DNA from: Hyphomicrobiaceae bacterium
GTDB taxonomy: Bacteria; Pseudomonadota; Alphaproteobacteria; Rhizobiales; Aestuariivirgaceae
Assembly: GCA_900298995.1 (NCBI GenBank)
Contig: OMIC01000007.1
Span: 118,191 to 182,190 of the forward strand
DNA: 64,000 bases
Direction of reading: 5' to 3'
The notes beneath the pieces were generated by a model that saw only the letters and a list, made by a program, of their open reading frames with translations, was not told the DNA's origin and searched no databases. Numbering within the stretch: the first letter of the stretch is position 1; every line of letters begins with the position of its first letter. The position numbers and the translations under genes are program-made. Of this stretch, positions 38,546 to 47,672 are shown piece by piece.

Positions 38546-39754
38546 ATGGACGTGCCTGAAGGAAAAGAGAACCAGTTGGTTGGCCGCAGCCTGGAGTGTC
38601 CTTACTCCGGACTCTCTGAATTGGTTGATTTTGCAGAAGAGGCTCCCAGAAGAATCGTCGACATCCTTGTGGGTTTTGATGACCGCAGATGGGGGGCATG
38701 CGAGGCCCGATGTCAGAGGCAGACTGACTGTACCTGCAAACTGAATACGACCGAGCTGGCCGCGGCTGGGGAATTCGCTCTGACCACCGGTCAGTTTGAG
38801 GCCTTCGCTGCAGGAGTTAACCGGGCGATGAGTCATGGGGTAAAGATTTTAGTCCCGTTCCAAAAGCGGAGGCTGGTATTGTGGAAGGGGGCTGAAAAGG
38901 TACTCCAAGAACTGCTTTTTCAGGCGAGATATCCTGTTCGACCAGAGATAAATGATTGCGGAGGACTTCTCGACGCGGTCGACGTGCGGGCAGACAACAT
39001 CGAGTTGGATTTACCGGCTTTTCGAAGGCTGTTCTCGGTACGCCGCGATAGATCTCTTGATTGGGAAGACTGGAGTCAGAGGGTCAGGTGGGGATATTCA
39101 TTTGAGACTCTCGTGAGTGACTTTGTTAACCTCAGGACACTTTTCGTCGATCTACTTCCAGACTCTGAACTTGAGGTTGTCCGTAGACGCCTTTCTTGCG
39201 AAACTGCTTGTGTTTTTCTCACATCCCATTCCGGGCTGTTGAGTTTACGACTGCATTTATGTCAAGTGCTCGCACCGGGAGCTTTGTTCATTATTGCGTC
39301 AAATGAGTTACCGTCGCATGTGACGGCAGAACTCAATTCACGATGGATTGCGTTGCATAAGGATGGAAGCAACGCGAAAGAGGTCTTGCACGCAGCGATC
39401 AAAGAATTGATATCCGGTCGGTCGGTATGGATTGCTCCTGATGGCTGCTTTGCTGAGAAACTCGAAGCCGTCGAGGTTATGGGGCGAAAATATGAAATTG
39501 GCGTGGGCGCAGCGTTGATGGCATTTGAATCAGAGTCACCCATTGTCTGGGTAGATGTGCAGAAGATGGGCGCCAAATTCGTTCCCAGTCTCGTGTTCGG
39601 GCCAAGGAGGATGGCTGGCGAAAGGTATCTGAATTACAAAGACCGGTTCTTGTCATTCTATGGGGAGATGCTCGATTCGCAAATGACAGGGAATCCAGAG
39701 ACCATGGTGCTGAACCGCCGTCTTCTCCGACGGCCAAAACTGCGCGAAAGTTAA
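38546..39754 (+). CDS. Unrecognised protein, possibly an LpxL-like acyltransferase
   Basis: Protein of 402 residues without a family I can assign firmly. The second half resembles lipid-A-type lysophospholipid acyltransferases: TSHSGLLSLRLH (His228, compare the H-x4-D/E motif) and VWIAPDGCFAEK (Asp299), followed by a helix and SPIVWVDVQK. The first 200 residues are unusual and include a Cys-rich stretch (CEARCQRQTDCTCKL). No membrane segment is evident. As the last cassette gene it is the natural candidate to transfer the ACP-bound unit to an acceptor lipid or glycan. This is inference; the catalytic acid usually paired with the His is not obvious. Confidence 0.5.
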   Translation: MDVPEGKENQLVGRSLECPYSGLSELVDFAEEAPRRIVDILVGFDDRRWGACEARCQRQTDCTCKLNTTELAAAGEFALTTGQFEAFAAGVNRAMSHGVKILVPFQKRRLVLWKGAEKVLQELLFQARYPVRPEINDCGGLLDAVDVRADNIELDLPAFRRLFSVRRDRSLDWEDWSQRVRWGYSFETLVSDFVNLRTLFVDLLPDSELEVVRRRLSCETACVFLTSHSGLLSLRLHLCQVLAPGALFIIASNELPSHVTAELNSRWIALHKDGSNAKEVLHAAIKELISGRSVWIAPDGCFAEKLEAVEVMGRKYEIGVGAALMAFESESPIVWVDVQKMGAKFVPSLVFGPRRMAGERYLNYKDRFLSFYGEMLDSQMTGNPETMVLNRRLLRRPKLRES

Positions 39755-39821
39755 TGTCTCATCGGCGGTGAAGGGCACCTAGGGCTTTACCGGCATCTCG
39801 AACTAGCGGGCGGGCGTCCTG

Positions 39822-41222
39822 TCAGAGAGCCAACACCCGTCCCGGATTGAGGATGTTCAAGGGATCGAGCGTCGTCTTCATCTGCCGCATCAGATCCAGT
39901 TCGACCGCGCTCTTGATCGCCGGCATGCGAAAGGCCTTGAGGCGCCCAATGCCGTGCTCGGCGCTGATCGAGCCTTCAAAGCGCGCCACCACGTCGAAGA
40001 CAACATCATTGACCTCGTTCCAGCTGGCCAGAAACGTTTCCCTGTCCATGCCGACGGGCTGCGAGATGTTGTAGTGGATGTTGCCGTCGCCGAGATGGCC
40101 GAAGCTCACGAAGCGCGCGCCGGGCATGAGGCGCTCGACGGCGGCATCAGCGGTGGCAAGAAAGGCGGGTACCTTCGAGACGGGAACGGAGACATCGTGC
40201 TTGATCGATCCACCCTCGGGCTTCTGGGAGTCCGAGATCAGTTCGCGTGCCGCCCAGAATTCGGTACGCTGGCCTTCGGACTGGGCGAGTGCGGCATCGC
40301 TCACAAGCCCGCGCGCCATGCCATTCTCCAGGATCTCGGTCATCGCGCCCGGCACGGGATCAGCAAGCTCGGCCAGCACGTACCAGGGTGCGGCATCCAG
40401 AGGACGACGGACCGATGCGTGGCGGACGGCGAAATCCAGGGCAATGGCGGCGATCAGTTCGAAGCCCACGATGCGGTTGCCGCTCCTGTCCTTCATGAGG
40501 GACAAGAGATCGACGGCCGCCTGCGGTGAGGTTACGGCGATGAAGGCCGTCTCGCGGCTTCTTGGCCGGGGAAAGAGCTTCAGCACGGCGGCGGTGATGA
40601 TGCCCAGCGTTCCTTCCGCGCCGATGAACAGGTCACGCAGGTCGTAGCCTGTATTGTCCTTCCTGAGGCGGCGGAGCCCATTCCACACCCGACCATCGGC
40701 CAGCACCACCTCGAGGCCGAGGCAGAGATCGCGCGCATTGCCATAGGCAATCACATTGAGCCCGCCTGCATTGGTGGAGAGATTGCCGCCGATGCGGCAG
40801 GATCCCTCCGAGGCGAGACTCAGGGGGAAGAGGCGGTCGACGGCATCGGCGGCCTCCTGCACGGATTTGAGGATCGCGCCGGCCTCCACCGTGATGGTGT
40901 TGTCGGCGGGATCGACATCGAGAATGCGGCTCATGCGATCGAGCGAGAGCACGACTTCGCTGCCCTCATCCGTTGCGATCTGTCCGCCACACAGCCCGGT
41001 GTTGCCGGATTGCGGCACGATGGCCGTCCGCGTCTCGCTGGCAATAGCGAGAATGCGGGAGACGTCTTGCGTGCACGAGGGGCGCAGCACCAGCGGTGAC
41101 CGGCCCACCCAGATCTGCCGCCACTCGCGCATGTAGGCGTCCATCCGGGCGGGATCGCGAATGGCGTTGGCCTCGCCAACAACGGCAGCCAGACGGTCCA
41201 GCGTCGACTGTGCGGGGATCAT
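39822..41222 (-). CDS. FAD-binding GlcD/D-2-hydroxyglutarate-dehydrogenase-type oxidase
   Basis: FAD-linked 2-hydroxyacid oxidase of 466 residues in the GlcD / D2HGDH / D-lactate dehydrogenase family. FAD-binding blocks are PSCTQDVSRI, IVPQSGNTGLCGGQ, the IGGNLSTNAGGLNV motif and RKDNTGYDLRDLFIGAEGTLGIIT; the C-terminal metal/substrate site appears in SFGHLGDGNIHYN and EGSISAEHGIGRLK. This points to D-2-hydroxyglutarate or D-lactate/glycolate. It overlaps the Sua5 gene by four bases (ATGA), so they are cotranscribed. The stop lies 67 bases from the convergent cassette. Confidence 0.92.
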   Translation of the reverse strand: MIPAQSTLDRLAAVVGEANAIRDPARMDAYMREWRQIWVGRSPLVLRPSCTQDVSRILAIASETRTAIVPQSGNTGLCGGQIATDEGSEVVLSLDRMSRILDVDPADNTITVEAGAILKSVQEAADAVDRLFPLSLASEGSCRIGGNLSTNAGGLNVIAYGNARDLCLGLEVVLADGRVWNGLRRLRKDNTGYDLRDLFIGAEGTLGIITAAVLKLFPRPRSRETAFIAVTSPQAAVDLLSLMKDRSGNRIVGFELIAAIALDFAVRHASVRRPLDAAPWYVLAELADPVPGAMTEILENGMARGLVSDAALAQSEGQRTEFWAARELISDSQKPEGGSIKHDVSVPVSKVPAFLATADAAVERLMPGARFVSFGHLGDGNIHYNISQPVGMDRETFLASWNEVNDVVFDVVARFEGSISAEHGIGRLKAFRMPAIKSAVELDLMRQMKTTLDPLNILNPGRVLAL

Positions 41223-42160
41223 GCCATCCCCCGTGGTGCTGCGGCGCGCTGCAGGCGGTCGTTGATCGCCTCGCCCAGCCCATGATGCGGCACGGGCGCG
41301 ACGGCGATACTGGAGATACCCGTCGCATCGATTTCATGCAGCAGGCGGAAGAGATTGGCGGCGGCCTCCACGAGATCACCGGAGGCCGAGAGCGTCCAGG
41401 GTCCACGGGCGTGGAGCGGGCCGAAGCCAAGATAGGCTTCGCCCTCCCGCGGCGCCTCGGCGTTAAGGCGAAGTTCCGCGTGGGGGGCGTAGTGGCTGAG
41501 GAGTTGGCCCGGTGCATGCGGACGCGCCGCGTGCGTTTCAACCAGGATGGCATGGCCGAGACACCTTTCGATATCCGTTCTTGGAACGCCACCATGGCGA
41601 ATCAGCCTGGGTCCATCGGCCAGAAGGCTCACTACACTCGATTCGACGCCGACCCGGCAGCGCCCGCCATCGAGCACGACCGCGACCTTGTCTTTGAGGT
41701 GGCGGCGTACATGTTCGGCCGTGGTCGGACTGATGCGGCCGGAGGGATTGGCGCTGGGCGCCACCACCGGCCGTCCCGCGGCCTCGAGCAGCGCCAGCGC
41801 GACCGGATGGGCGGGAACGCGGATTGCGATGCTGTCGAGCCCGGAGCTGGCCAGAAGCGACACCGGACAGCCCGTTGAGCGGGGCACCACCAGGCTCAGC
41901 GGGCCGGGCCAGAAGGTCTCGGCCAGCGCCTGGGCCTCGGGGCTGAATTCGCCCAGTCTGAACGCGGCGGCAGCACTTGGCACATGGGCAATCAATGGGT
42001 TGAAGGCGGGCCGGCCCTTGGCGGCATAAACGCGGGCCACCGCCTGATCATTGCCTGCATCCGCCCCCAGCCCGTAGACGGTCTCTGTCGGGAAGGCGAC
42101 CAGTTCGCCCTGGCGCAGAGCCTCGGCGGCGGCGGCGATGTCTGGCGGGTTGGCGCTCAT
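41219..42160 (-). CDS. L-threonylcarbamoyladenylate synthase (Sua5/TsaC)
   Basis: Makes threonylcarbamoyl-AMP for the t6A37 modification of ANN-decoding tRNAs. The 313-residue protein has the YrdC core (FPTETVYGLGADA, YAAKGRPAFNPLI, VPSAAAAFRLGEF, and the SANPSGRISPTT segment), then the longer Sua5 C-terminal domain after the linker LLSHYAPHAELRL. ATG 42160 (MSANPPD) is chosen, as the frame's further upstream part crosses the divergent deacetylase gene. It overlaps the GlcD-like gene by four bases. The gene names tsaC and sua5 both fit; the two-domain form is Sua5. Confidence 0.93.
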   Translation of the reverse strand: MSANPPDIAAAAEALRQGELVAFPTETVYGLGADAGNDQAVARVYAAKGRPAFNPLIAHVPSAAAAFRLGEFSPEAQALAETFWPGPLSLVVPRSTGCPVSLLASSGLDSIAIRVPAHPVALALLEAAGRPVVAPSANPSGRISPTTAEHVRRHLKDKVAVVLDGGRCRVGVESSVVSLLADGPRLIRHGGVPRTDIERCLGHAILVETHAARPHAPGQLLSHYAPHAELRLNAEAPREGEAYLGFGPLHARGPWTLSASGDLVEAAANLFRLLHEIDATGISSIAVAPVPHHGLGEAINDRLQRAAAPRGMA

Positions 42161-42206
42161 GCTGGCTCCTATAGCAGTCCCGGCGCGAAGCGGATAGAAG
42201 CGTGCC

Positions 42207-43181
42207 ATGACGACCCTGCTGTTCACCCATCCGGCCTGTGCCCGCCACGTGACGCCCGAGGGCCATCCGGAGCGCGTTGACCGCATCCGGGCGGTCGAAC
42301 GCATCCTGTCGGGGCCGCTGTTCGGCGATCTCCTGCGCCGTGAAGCGCCACTGGGCCGCGACGAGGACATTCTCCACGCCCATGCCGCCGAGCATCTCGA
42401 GCGGGTGCGCGCCGTGGCGCCCAGCGAGGGCATCGAGTATCTCGACCCCGACACCGTCATGTCGTCCGGTTCTCTCGAGGCCGCCCTGCGCGCCGTGGGT
42501 GCGGCGACGGCGGCGGTCGATGCGGTTTTCACGGGAGAGGCGGACAATGCCTTCTGTGCGCTGCGGCCACCCGGGCATCATGCAGAGACACGCCGCGCCA
42601 TGGGCTTCTGCCTGTTCAACCAGGCAGCCATTGCCGCACAATATGCCCGCCGGCGCCATGGCGCGGAGCGCGTGGCGGTGATCGATTTCGACGTGCATCA
42701 TGGCAATGGCACGCAGGACATCTTCTGGTCGGACGCCGATCTGTTCTACGGCTCCACCCACCAGATGCCGCTATATCCCGGCACCGGGGCCGTTCAGGAA
42801 ACCGGCGTCGGAAACATCTTCAACGCGCCGCTGCGGGCCGGTGACGGCGGCGAGCAGTTCCGCGAGGCGATGAATTCCGTGATCCTGCCCGCACTCGATG
42901 CCTTCGCGCCCGATCTCCTCGTCATTTCGGCGGGCTTTGATGCCCATCACCGCGATCCTCTGGGCAGCCTCGAGCTGACGGAGGAAGATTTTGCGTGGGT
43001 GACGCTGAAGCTGATGGAGGCTGCGGAAATCCATTGCGGCGGACGCATCGTGTCGGTGCTGGAGGGCGGCTATGACCTTCAGGGCCTGGCCGCCTCGACA
43101 GGCATCCATGTGCAAGCCCTGATGCGCGGCAATGCCGATGAGCAGGATGCGATGACTGATGAGAACGAGGACGACATCTGA
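42207..43181 (+). CDS. Histone-deacetylase-family deacetylase
   Basis: Zinc deacetylase of 324 residues in the class II/acetylpolyamine-amidohydrolase-like family. The active site blocks are [39 protein letters not shown] (zinc Asp/His), [15 protein letters not shown] (zinc Asp) and [12 protein letters not shown]. In bacteria the substrate may be acetylpolyamine, acetoin-related or an acetylated protein. It overlaps xseB at the stop codon (43179-43181), which begins a packed set xseB-tlyA. It is divergent from the Sua5 gene. Confidence 0.92.
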   Translation: MTTLLFTHPACARHVTPEGHPERVDRIRAVERILSGPLFGDLLRREAPLGRDEDILHAHAAEHLERVRAVAPSEGIEYLDPDTVMSSGSLEAALRAVGAATAAVDAVFTGEADNAFCALRPPGHHAETRRAMGFCLFNQAAIAAQYARRRHGAERVAVIDFDVHHGNGTQDIFWSDADLFYGSTHQMPLYPGTGAVQETGVGNIFNAPLRAGDGGEQFREAMNSVILPALDAFAPDLLVISAGFDAHHRDPLGSLELTEEDFAWVTLKLMEAAEIHCGGRIVSVLEGGYDLQGLAASTGIHVQALMRGNADEQDAMTDENEDDI

Positions 43182-43426
43182 TGACAAACCATGCCGACAT
43201 CGCGAGCCTTCCCTTCGAGAAGGCGCTGGCGGAACTCGAACAGATCGTGACACGGCTCGAATCCGGTAAGGTCGATCTCGAACAGTCGATCGCCATCTAT
43301 GAGCGCGGCGAGGCGCTCAAGACGCATTGCGAAAAGCTTCTCAAGGCCGCCGAGGCGCGGATCGAGAAGATCACCCTGAAGCCGGACGGTACGCCCGCCG
43401 GAACCGAACCGCTGGATGCCGGATAG
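43181..43426 (+). CDS. xseB: Exodeoxyribonuclease VII small subunit
   Basis: Small subunit of the ATP-independent single-strand exonuclease VII, 81 residues. The typical sequence is [37 protein letters not shown] (read in parts), followed by [16 protein letters not shown]. It starts one base into the deacetylase stop region and overlaps tlyA by 11 bases, so all three are coupled. The large subunit gene xseA is not in the window. In many Rhizobiales dxs lies between xseB and tlyA, and it is absent from this position here. Confidence 0.94.
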   Translation: MTNHADIASLPFEKALAELEQIVTRLESGKVDLEQSIAIYERGEALKTHCEKLLKAAEARIEKITLKPDGTPAGTEPLDAG

Positions 43427-44150
43427 ACAAAGGCTCGATGAAGCGCTGGCGGCGCGCGGGCTCTACCCCTCGCGTGCCCGAGCCCGCGATGCGGTGCTAC
43501 GCGGCGTGGTGCACGTCGACGGCGTGGTGGCGTGCAAACCCGCACAACCGGTCAGTGCTGACAGCCAGCTCGTCGTGAACGACGAGGCCCAGGCCTATGT
43601 CTCGCGTGCCGGTCTCAAGCTCAAGCACGGGCTTGACCTGTTCGGGATAAGGGTGAAGGGCCGCCGCTGCCTCGACATCGGTGCATCGACCGGCGGCTTC
43701 ACGCAGGTGTTGATCGCCGAAGGCGCCGCGCATGTGACGGCGGTCGATGTCGGCCATGGGCAGATGCAGCTCAGCGACTCCCGCATCATGTCGATCGAGG
43801 GTCTCAATGCACGTGATCTGAACCGGGCGCATCTGCCGGGCCCCGTCGACATGATCGTATGTGATGTGAGCTTCATCTCGCTGAAACTGGCGCTGCCTCC
43901 GGCGTTGTCTCTGGCGGAGGACGGGGCTGATCTGGTGGCGCTGATCAAGCCGCAGTTCGAGGCAGGCCGCGCGGCCCTGGGCAAGGGTGGCATCGTGAGC
44001 GATCCGGCCGAGCATGCGCGCGTCTGCTCCGAAATCAGGCATTTCCTCGCGGCTGAGGGTTGGTGCGTCCTGGGTGTCGCGGAGTCGCCTGTTGCCGGTG
44101 GCGACGGCAACCGCGAATTCCTGATCGCGGCGCAAAAACAGCCAGACTGA
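43416..44150 (+). CDS. tlyA: TlyA-family 2'-O-methyltransferase
   Basis: TlyA-type rRNA methyltransferase, 244 residues, with an N-terminal S4 RNA-binding domain ([31 protein letters not shown]) and a C-terminal FtsJ-like SAM domain ([46 protein letters not shown]). Family members 2'-O-methylate cytidines in 16S and 23S rRNA; some are labelled hemolysins. It overlaps xseB by 11 bases and ends three bases from convergent aroC. The start at 43416 gives the S4 domain in full. Confidence 0.93.
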   Translation: MPDRQRLDEALAARGLYPSRARARDAVLRGVVHVDGVVACKPAQPVSADSQLVVNDEAQAYVSRAGLKLKHGLDLFGIRVKGRRCLDIGASTGGFTQVLIAEGAAHVTAVDVGHGQMQLSDSRIMSIEGLNARDLNRAHLPGPVDMIVCDVSFISLKLALPPALSLAEDGADLVALIKPQFEAGRAALGKGGIVSDPAEHARVCSEIRHFLAAEGWCVLGVAESPVAGGDGNREFLIAAQKQPD

Positions 44151-44152
44151 GA

Positions 44153-45241
44153 CTATTCACCCATCTGCGCGCGGTGGCGCAGGAAATGATCAGCCAGCAC
44201 CATTGCCATCATCGCCTCGCCCACCGGCACGGCGCGGATGCCAACGCAAGGGTCATGGCGGCCCTTGGTGAGGATGTCGGTTTCGGCTCCCCCGGCGGTG
44301 ATGGTCTGGCGTGGGCTGAGGATCGAGGAGGTTGGCTTCACCGCAAAGCGCACCACGATGTCCTGGCCAGTCGAGATGCCGCCCAGGATGCCGCCGGCAT
44401 GGTTGGAGAGAAACTCCGGCTTGCCGTCCCGGATGCGCATTTCATCGGCATTCTGCTCGCCCGTCAGGGCCGCAGACTCGAAACCCGCACCGATCTCGAC
44501 ACCTTTCACGGCATTGATGCTCATCATGGCAGCGGCCAGGTCCTGGTCGAGCTTGCCGTAGAGGGGTGCGCCCCAGCCGACAGGAACGCCGCTGGCCACC
44601 ACTTCGATGACCGCACCTGCAGACGAGCCTGCCTTGCGTATACCATCGAGATAGTCGGCAAAGCCCTCGGCTGCCTTGGCATCGGGCGCAAAGAAGGGGT
44701 TGCGGTCAACCTCCGCCCAGTCCCAGCGCGAGCGGTCGATCCGGTGCGGTCCCATCTGGATCAGGGCGCCGCGGATGGTGACGTCGGGAACGATCTTGCG
44801 CGCGACGGCGCCTGCGGCGACGCGCGCTGCCGTCTCGCGCGCCGAGGAACGCCCGCCACCCTTGTAGTCGCGAATTCCGTATTTGCCCTGATAGGTGTAG
44901 TCGGCGTGGCCAGGGCGGAACTTGTCGCGGATGTCGGCGTAGTCCTTCGAGCGCTGGTCGACGTTCTCGATCATCAGCATGATCGGCGTGCCGGTGGTCA
45001 CGGGACCGCCGGTGCGCTCGTCCTCGAACACGCCCGACATGATGCGCACAGTGTCCGGTTCCTGACGCTGGGTGGTGAAGCGCGACTGGCCGGGGCGACG
45101 CTTGTCGAGATAGGTCTGGATCTCCGCGGCGGTGAGCGGGAGTCGCGGCGGGCAGCCATCGACCACGCAGCCAATGGCTGGGCCATGGCTCTCGCCGAAG
45201 GTGGTGACACGGAAGAGGTGGCCGAAGCTGTTGTGCGACAT
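44153..45241 (-). CDS. aroC: Chorismate synthase
   Basis: Last step of the shikimate pathway: converts EPSP to chorismate using reduced FMN. The 362-residue protein opens with [20 protein letters not shown], carries the first signature in [15 protein letters not shown], the RPGQSRF and [13 protein letters not shown] segments, and the C-terminal [15 protein letters not shown]. Both catalytic histidines sit in these blocks (GESHG and DPCVG region). It is downstream of fabI on the same strand by 24 bases and convergent with tlyA. No aro cluster is near. Confidence 0.97.
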   Translation of the reverse strand: MSHNSFGHLFRVTTFGESHGPAIGCVVDGCPPRLPLTAAEIQTYLDKRRPGQSRFTTQRQEPDTVRIMSGVFEDERTGGPVTTGTPIMLMIENVDQRSKDYADIRDKFRPGHADYTYQGKYGIRDYKGGGRSSARETAARVAAGAVARKIVPDVTIRGALIQMGPHRIDRSRWDWAEVDRNPFFAPDAKAAEGFADYLDGIRKAGSSAGAVIEVVASGVPVGWGAPLYGKLDQDLAAAMMSINAVKGVEIGAGFESAALTGEQNADEMRIRDGKPEFLSNHAGGILGGISTGQDIVVRFAVKPTSSILSPRQTITAGGAETDILTKGRHDPCVGIRAVPVGEAMMAMVLADHFLRHRAQMGE

Positions 45242-45265
45242 GGGTGCTAAAGCGGCCCTCGGGAC

Positions 45266-46090
45266 CTATTCGCCATTGCCATTGACGGTGATGTCCGGAG
45301 CGTCGGGATTCTTCATGCCGACGATGTGGTAACCGGCATCGACATGCAGGATCTCGCCGGTGACACCACGGCCCAGATCCGACAGAAGGTAGAGGCCCGA
45401 GTCGCCCACTTCGTCGATGGTGACCGTGCGGCGAAGGGGCGAGTTGTATTCATTCCAGCGCAGAATGTAGCGGAAGTCACCGATCCCGGACGCGGCCAGT
45501 GTCTTGATGGGGCCCGCCGAGATGGCGTTGACACGGATCGCCTTGGAGCCGAGGTCAGCCGCCATGTAGCGCACGGAGGCTTCAAGGCCTGCCTTGGCAA
45601 CGCCCATGACGTTGTAATGCGGCATCCATTTTTCGGCACCGTAGTAGGTCAGCGTCAGAAGCGAGCCACCATTGGTCATCAGCTTTTCGGCACGCTGGGC
45701 GACTGCCGTGAAGGAATAGACGCTGATGAACATGGTTTTGGTGAAATTGTCGGGCGTCGTATCAACATAGCGGCCCGTGAGTTCGTCCTTGTCGGAGAAG
45801 GCGATGGCGTGGACAAGGAAATCGAGTGATCCCCAGGTCTCGGCGATGGTGGCGAAGGTCGCGTCCACGGAGGCCATGTCGGTGACATCGCAAGGTGTGA
45901 CGATCCTGGAGCCCAGCTCGGCCGCGAGCGGCTCCACACGCTTCTTGAGCGCTTCGCCCTGATAGGTGAAGGCCAGTTCGGCTCCCTGCTGGGCGCAGGA
46001 TTTGGCGATGCCCCAGGCGATGGACCGATTGTTGGCAACGCCCATGATGAGGCCACGTTTGCCAGCCATCAACCCTTTGTTATCGCTCAT
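45266..46090 (-). CDS. fabI: Enoyl-[acyl-carrier-protein] reductase FabI
   Basis: NADH-dependent enoyl-ACP reductase, last reduction in fatty acid elongation and the triclosan target. The 274-residue SDR-like protein has the N-terminal nucleotide site KRGLIMGVANNRSIAWGIA, the LVHAIAFSD motif, and the catalytic Tyr-X6-Lys as YNVMGVAKAGLE. The C-terminus NPDAPDITVNGNGE is a disordered tail. It is 24 bases upstream of aroC. An inverted repeat (46109-46125) lies about 18 bases before its start, in the 197-base gap shared with divergent pdxH. Confidence 0.97.
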   Translation of the reverse strand: MSDNKGLMAGKRGLIMGVANNRSIAWGIAKSCAQQGAELAFTYQGEALKKRVEPLAAELGSRIVTPCDVTDMASVDATFATIAETWGSLDFLVHAIAFSDKDELTGRYVDTTPDNFTKTMFISVYSFTAVAQRAEKLMTNGGSLLTLTYYGAEKWMPHYNVMGVAKAGLEASVRYMAADLGSKAIRVNAISAGPIKTLAASGIGDFRYILRWNEYNSPLRRTVTIDEVGDSGLYLLSDLGRGVTGEILHVDAGYHIVGMKNPDAPDITVNGNGE

Positions 46091-46108
46091 GATTATTTGT
46101 CCGAAATC

Positions 46109-46125
46109 AAACCGTTCACCGGTTT
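46109..46125. promoter_or_regulatory. Inverted repeat upstream of fabI (candidate operator)
   Basis: AAACCG (46109-46114), TTCAC, CGGTTT (46120-46125) is a perfect 6-base inverted repeat 18 bases upstream of the fabI start codon, in the fabI-pdxH gap. Its position would block fabI transcription or translation start. No known regulator consensus is matched. Confidence 0.4.
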
Positions 46126-46287
46126 ACTTTGCACAAGTCCGGTACGAGGTCCACAGGAAAGACGCCGGGACCGCCCGTGCGGACCGTGGCGGCTGGTCTG
46201 TCCCTATGCTTGATCCGTAAGGGATACGGGTGGCATAAGCGGCCTCATTCCGAGCAATCCGGGCGACGACGCCCCCTGGCAGAGCAC

Positions 46288-46920
46288 ATGGCCTTATCCG
46301 ACATTTCCAAACTGACCGCCGCGGCGGGATTCACCGAGCGCACCGACCCCTTTGGCCTATTTGGCGAATGGCTGAAGGAAGCCGAGGCCTCCGAGCCCAA
46401 CGACCCCAATGCCATGGCGCTGGCGACCGTGGATGAGGAGGGGCTCCCCAACGTCCGCATGGTGCTGCTCAAGGGTTTCGATGAGCGCGGCTTCGTGTTC
46501 TACACAAATTTCGAAAGCCAGAAGGGGCAGGAGATCCTCGGCACCATGAAGGCGGCGCTGTGCTTCCATTGGAAGTCGCTGCGCAGGCAGGTCAGGGTAC
46601 GGGGCCCAGTCGAGGAAGTCTCAAAGGCGGAGGCCGATGCCTATTTCGCGTCCCGTCCGCGCGACAGTCGCATCGGGGCCTGGGCGTCGCAGCAATCACG
46701 ACCGCTGGAAAGCCGCTTCGCACTGGAAACAGCGGTGGCACTCACCACGGCAAAATATGCAATCGGCGAAGTGCCCCGTCCGCCCCACTGGTCGGGCTTC
46801 CGCATCCGCCCACGCTCCATCGAATTCTGGCATGACCGGCCCTTCCGGCTTCATGACCGGGTGGTTTTTCGCCGCCCGGATGATGACAGCGGCTGGACCA
46901 AGGCGAGGCTCTATCCATGA
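46288..46920 (+). CDS. pdxH: Pyridoxamine 5'-phosphate oxidase
   Basis: FMN oxidase that makes pyridoxal 5'-phosphate from the pyridoxine or pyridoxamine phosphates. The 210-residue protein shows the family blocks [34 protein letters not shown], the GAWASQQS segment and the C-terminal [11 protein letters not shown] with the substrate arginines. ATG 46288 (MALSDISKL) is chosen because the frame upstream is low quality. It is divergent from fabI, and its stop overlaps the SDR gene by four bases. Confidence 0.95.
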   Translation: MALSDISKLTAAAGFTERTDPFGLFGEWLKEAEASEPNDPNAMALATVDEEGLPNVRMVLLKGFDERGFVFYTNFESQKGQEILGTMKAALCFHWKSLRRQVRVRGPVEEVSKAEADAYFASRPRDSRIGAWASQQSRPLESRFALETAVALTTAKYAIGEVPRPPHWSGFRIRPRSIEFWHDRPFRLHDRVVFRRPDDDSGWTKARLYP

Positions 46921-47672
46921 ACACGACACCTGAGTCCGAGCGCAAGACGCTCATCCTTACCGGCGCATCGCGCGGCATCGGTCATGCCACCGTGAAACGC
47001 TTTTCAACCGCCGGATGGCGGGTGATCACCTGTTCGCGTCAGCCCTTCCCCGATGACTGCCCGTGGGATGCGGGCCCGGACGACCACATCGTGGTCGATC
47101 TCGCCTCCTCGACCGACACTCACGCTGCGATCGCCCAGATGAAACAGCGGCTCAAGGCACAGGGTTCCAGGCTGCATGCGCTGGTCAACAATGCGGCGAT
47201 CAGCCCGAAGAAGCCAGGCGGCGCGCGGCTCAACACCATCGAAACGTCGGAAGACGACTGGAAGAGGGTGTTCCAGATCAATTTCTTCGCTCCCATCATG
47301 CTGGCGCGCGGCCTCATGGATGAGCTGGTGGCCGCCAAGGGCGCGGTCGTCAATGTGACCTCGATCGCGGGCTCGCGCATGCATCCCTTCGCAGGCGCGG
47401 CCTATTCCACTTCCAAGGCGGCGCTGGCCGCGCTGACGCGCGAAATGGCGGGGGACTTCGGTCCGCATGGCGTCCGAGTGAACGCAATTTCGCCTGGCGA
47501 GATCGAAACTTCGATCCTGTCGCCCGGAACTGAAAAGCTGGTGGCGCAGATTCCGCAGCGACGCCTTGGGCAGCCGGAGGAAGTGGCCAAGGCGATCTAT
47601 TTTTTGTGTACGGACAGTTCAAGCTATGTGAATGGCGCCGAGCTGCATATCAACGGCGGACAGCATGTCTGA
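46917..47672 (+). CDS. SDR-family oxidoreductase
   Basis: Short-chain dehydrogenase/reductase of 251 residues. The cofactor motif is [26 protein letters not shown] is the NAG-like motif, and the catalytic Ser and Tyr-X3-Lys are in VTSIAGSR and [10 protein letters not shown]. The C-terminal [18 protein letters not shown] suits a cytoplasmic enzyme. The substrate is unknown. It overlaps pdxH by four bases and the downstream PLP gene by eight, so the three are coupled. Confidence 0.9.
   Translation: MNTTPESERKTLILTGASRGIGHATVKRFSTAGWRVITCSRQPFPDDCPWDAGPDDHIVVDLASSTDTHAAIAQMKQRLKAQGSRLHALVNNAAISPKKPGGARLNTIETSEDDWKRVFQINFFAPIMLARGLMDELVAAKGAVVNVTSIAGSRMHPFAGAAYSTSKAALAALTREMAGDFGPHGVRVNAISPGEIETSILSPGTEKLVAQIPQRRLGQPEEVAKAIYFLCTDSSSYVNGAELHINGGQHV

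Noticed and set aside
34635..39821. Direct repeats or attachment sites flanking the GC-poor cassette
   Set aside because: Only GTCTCAT (7 bases) is shared by both ends, which is too short to be meaningful; no integrase, transposase or tRNA is at either edge.
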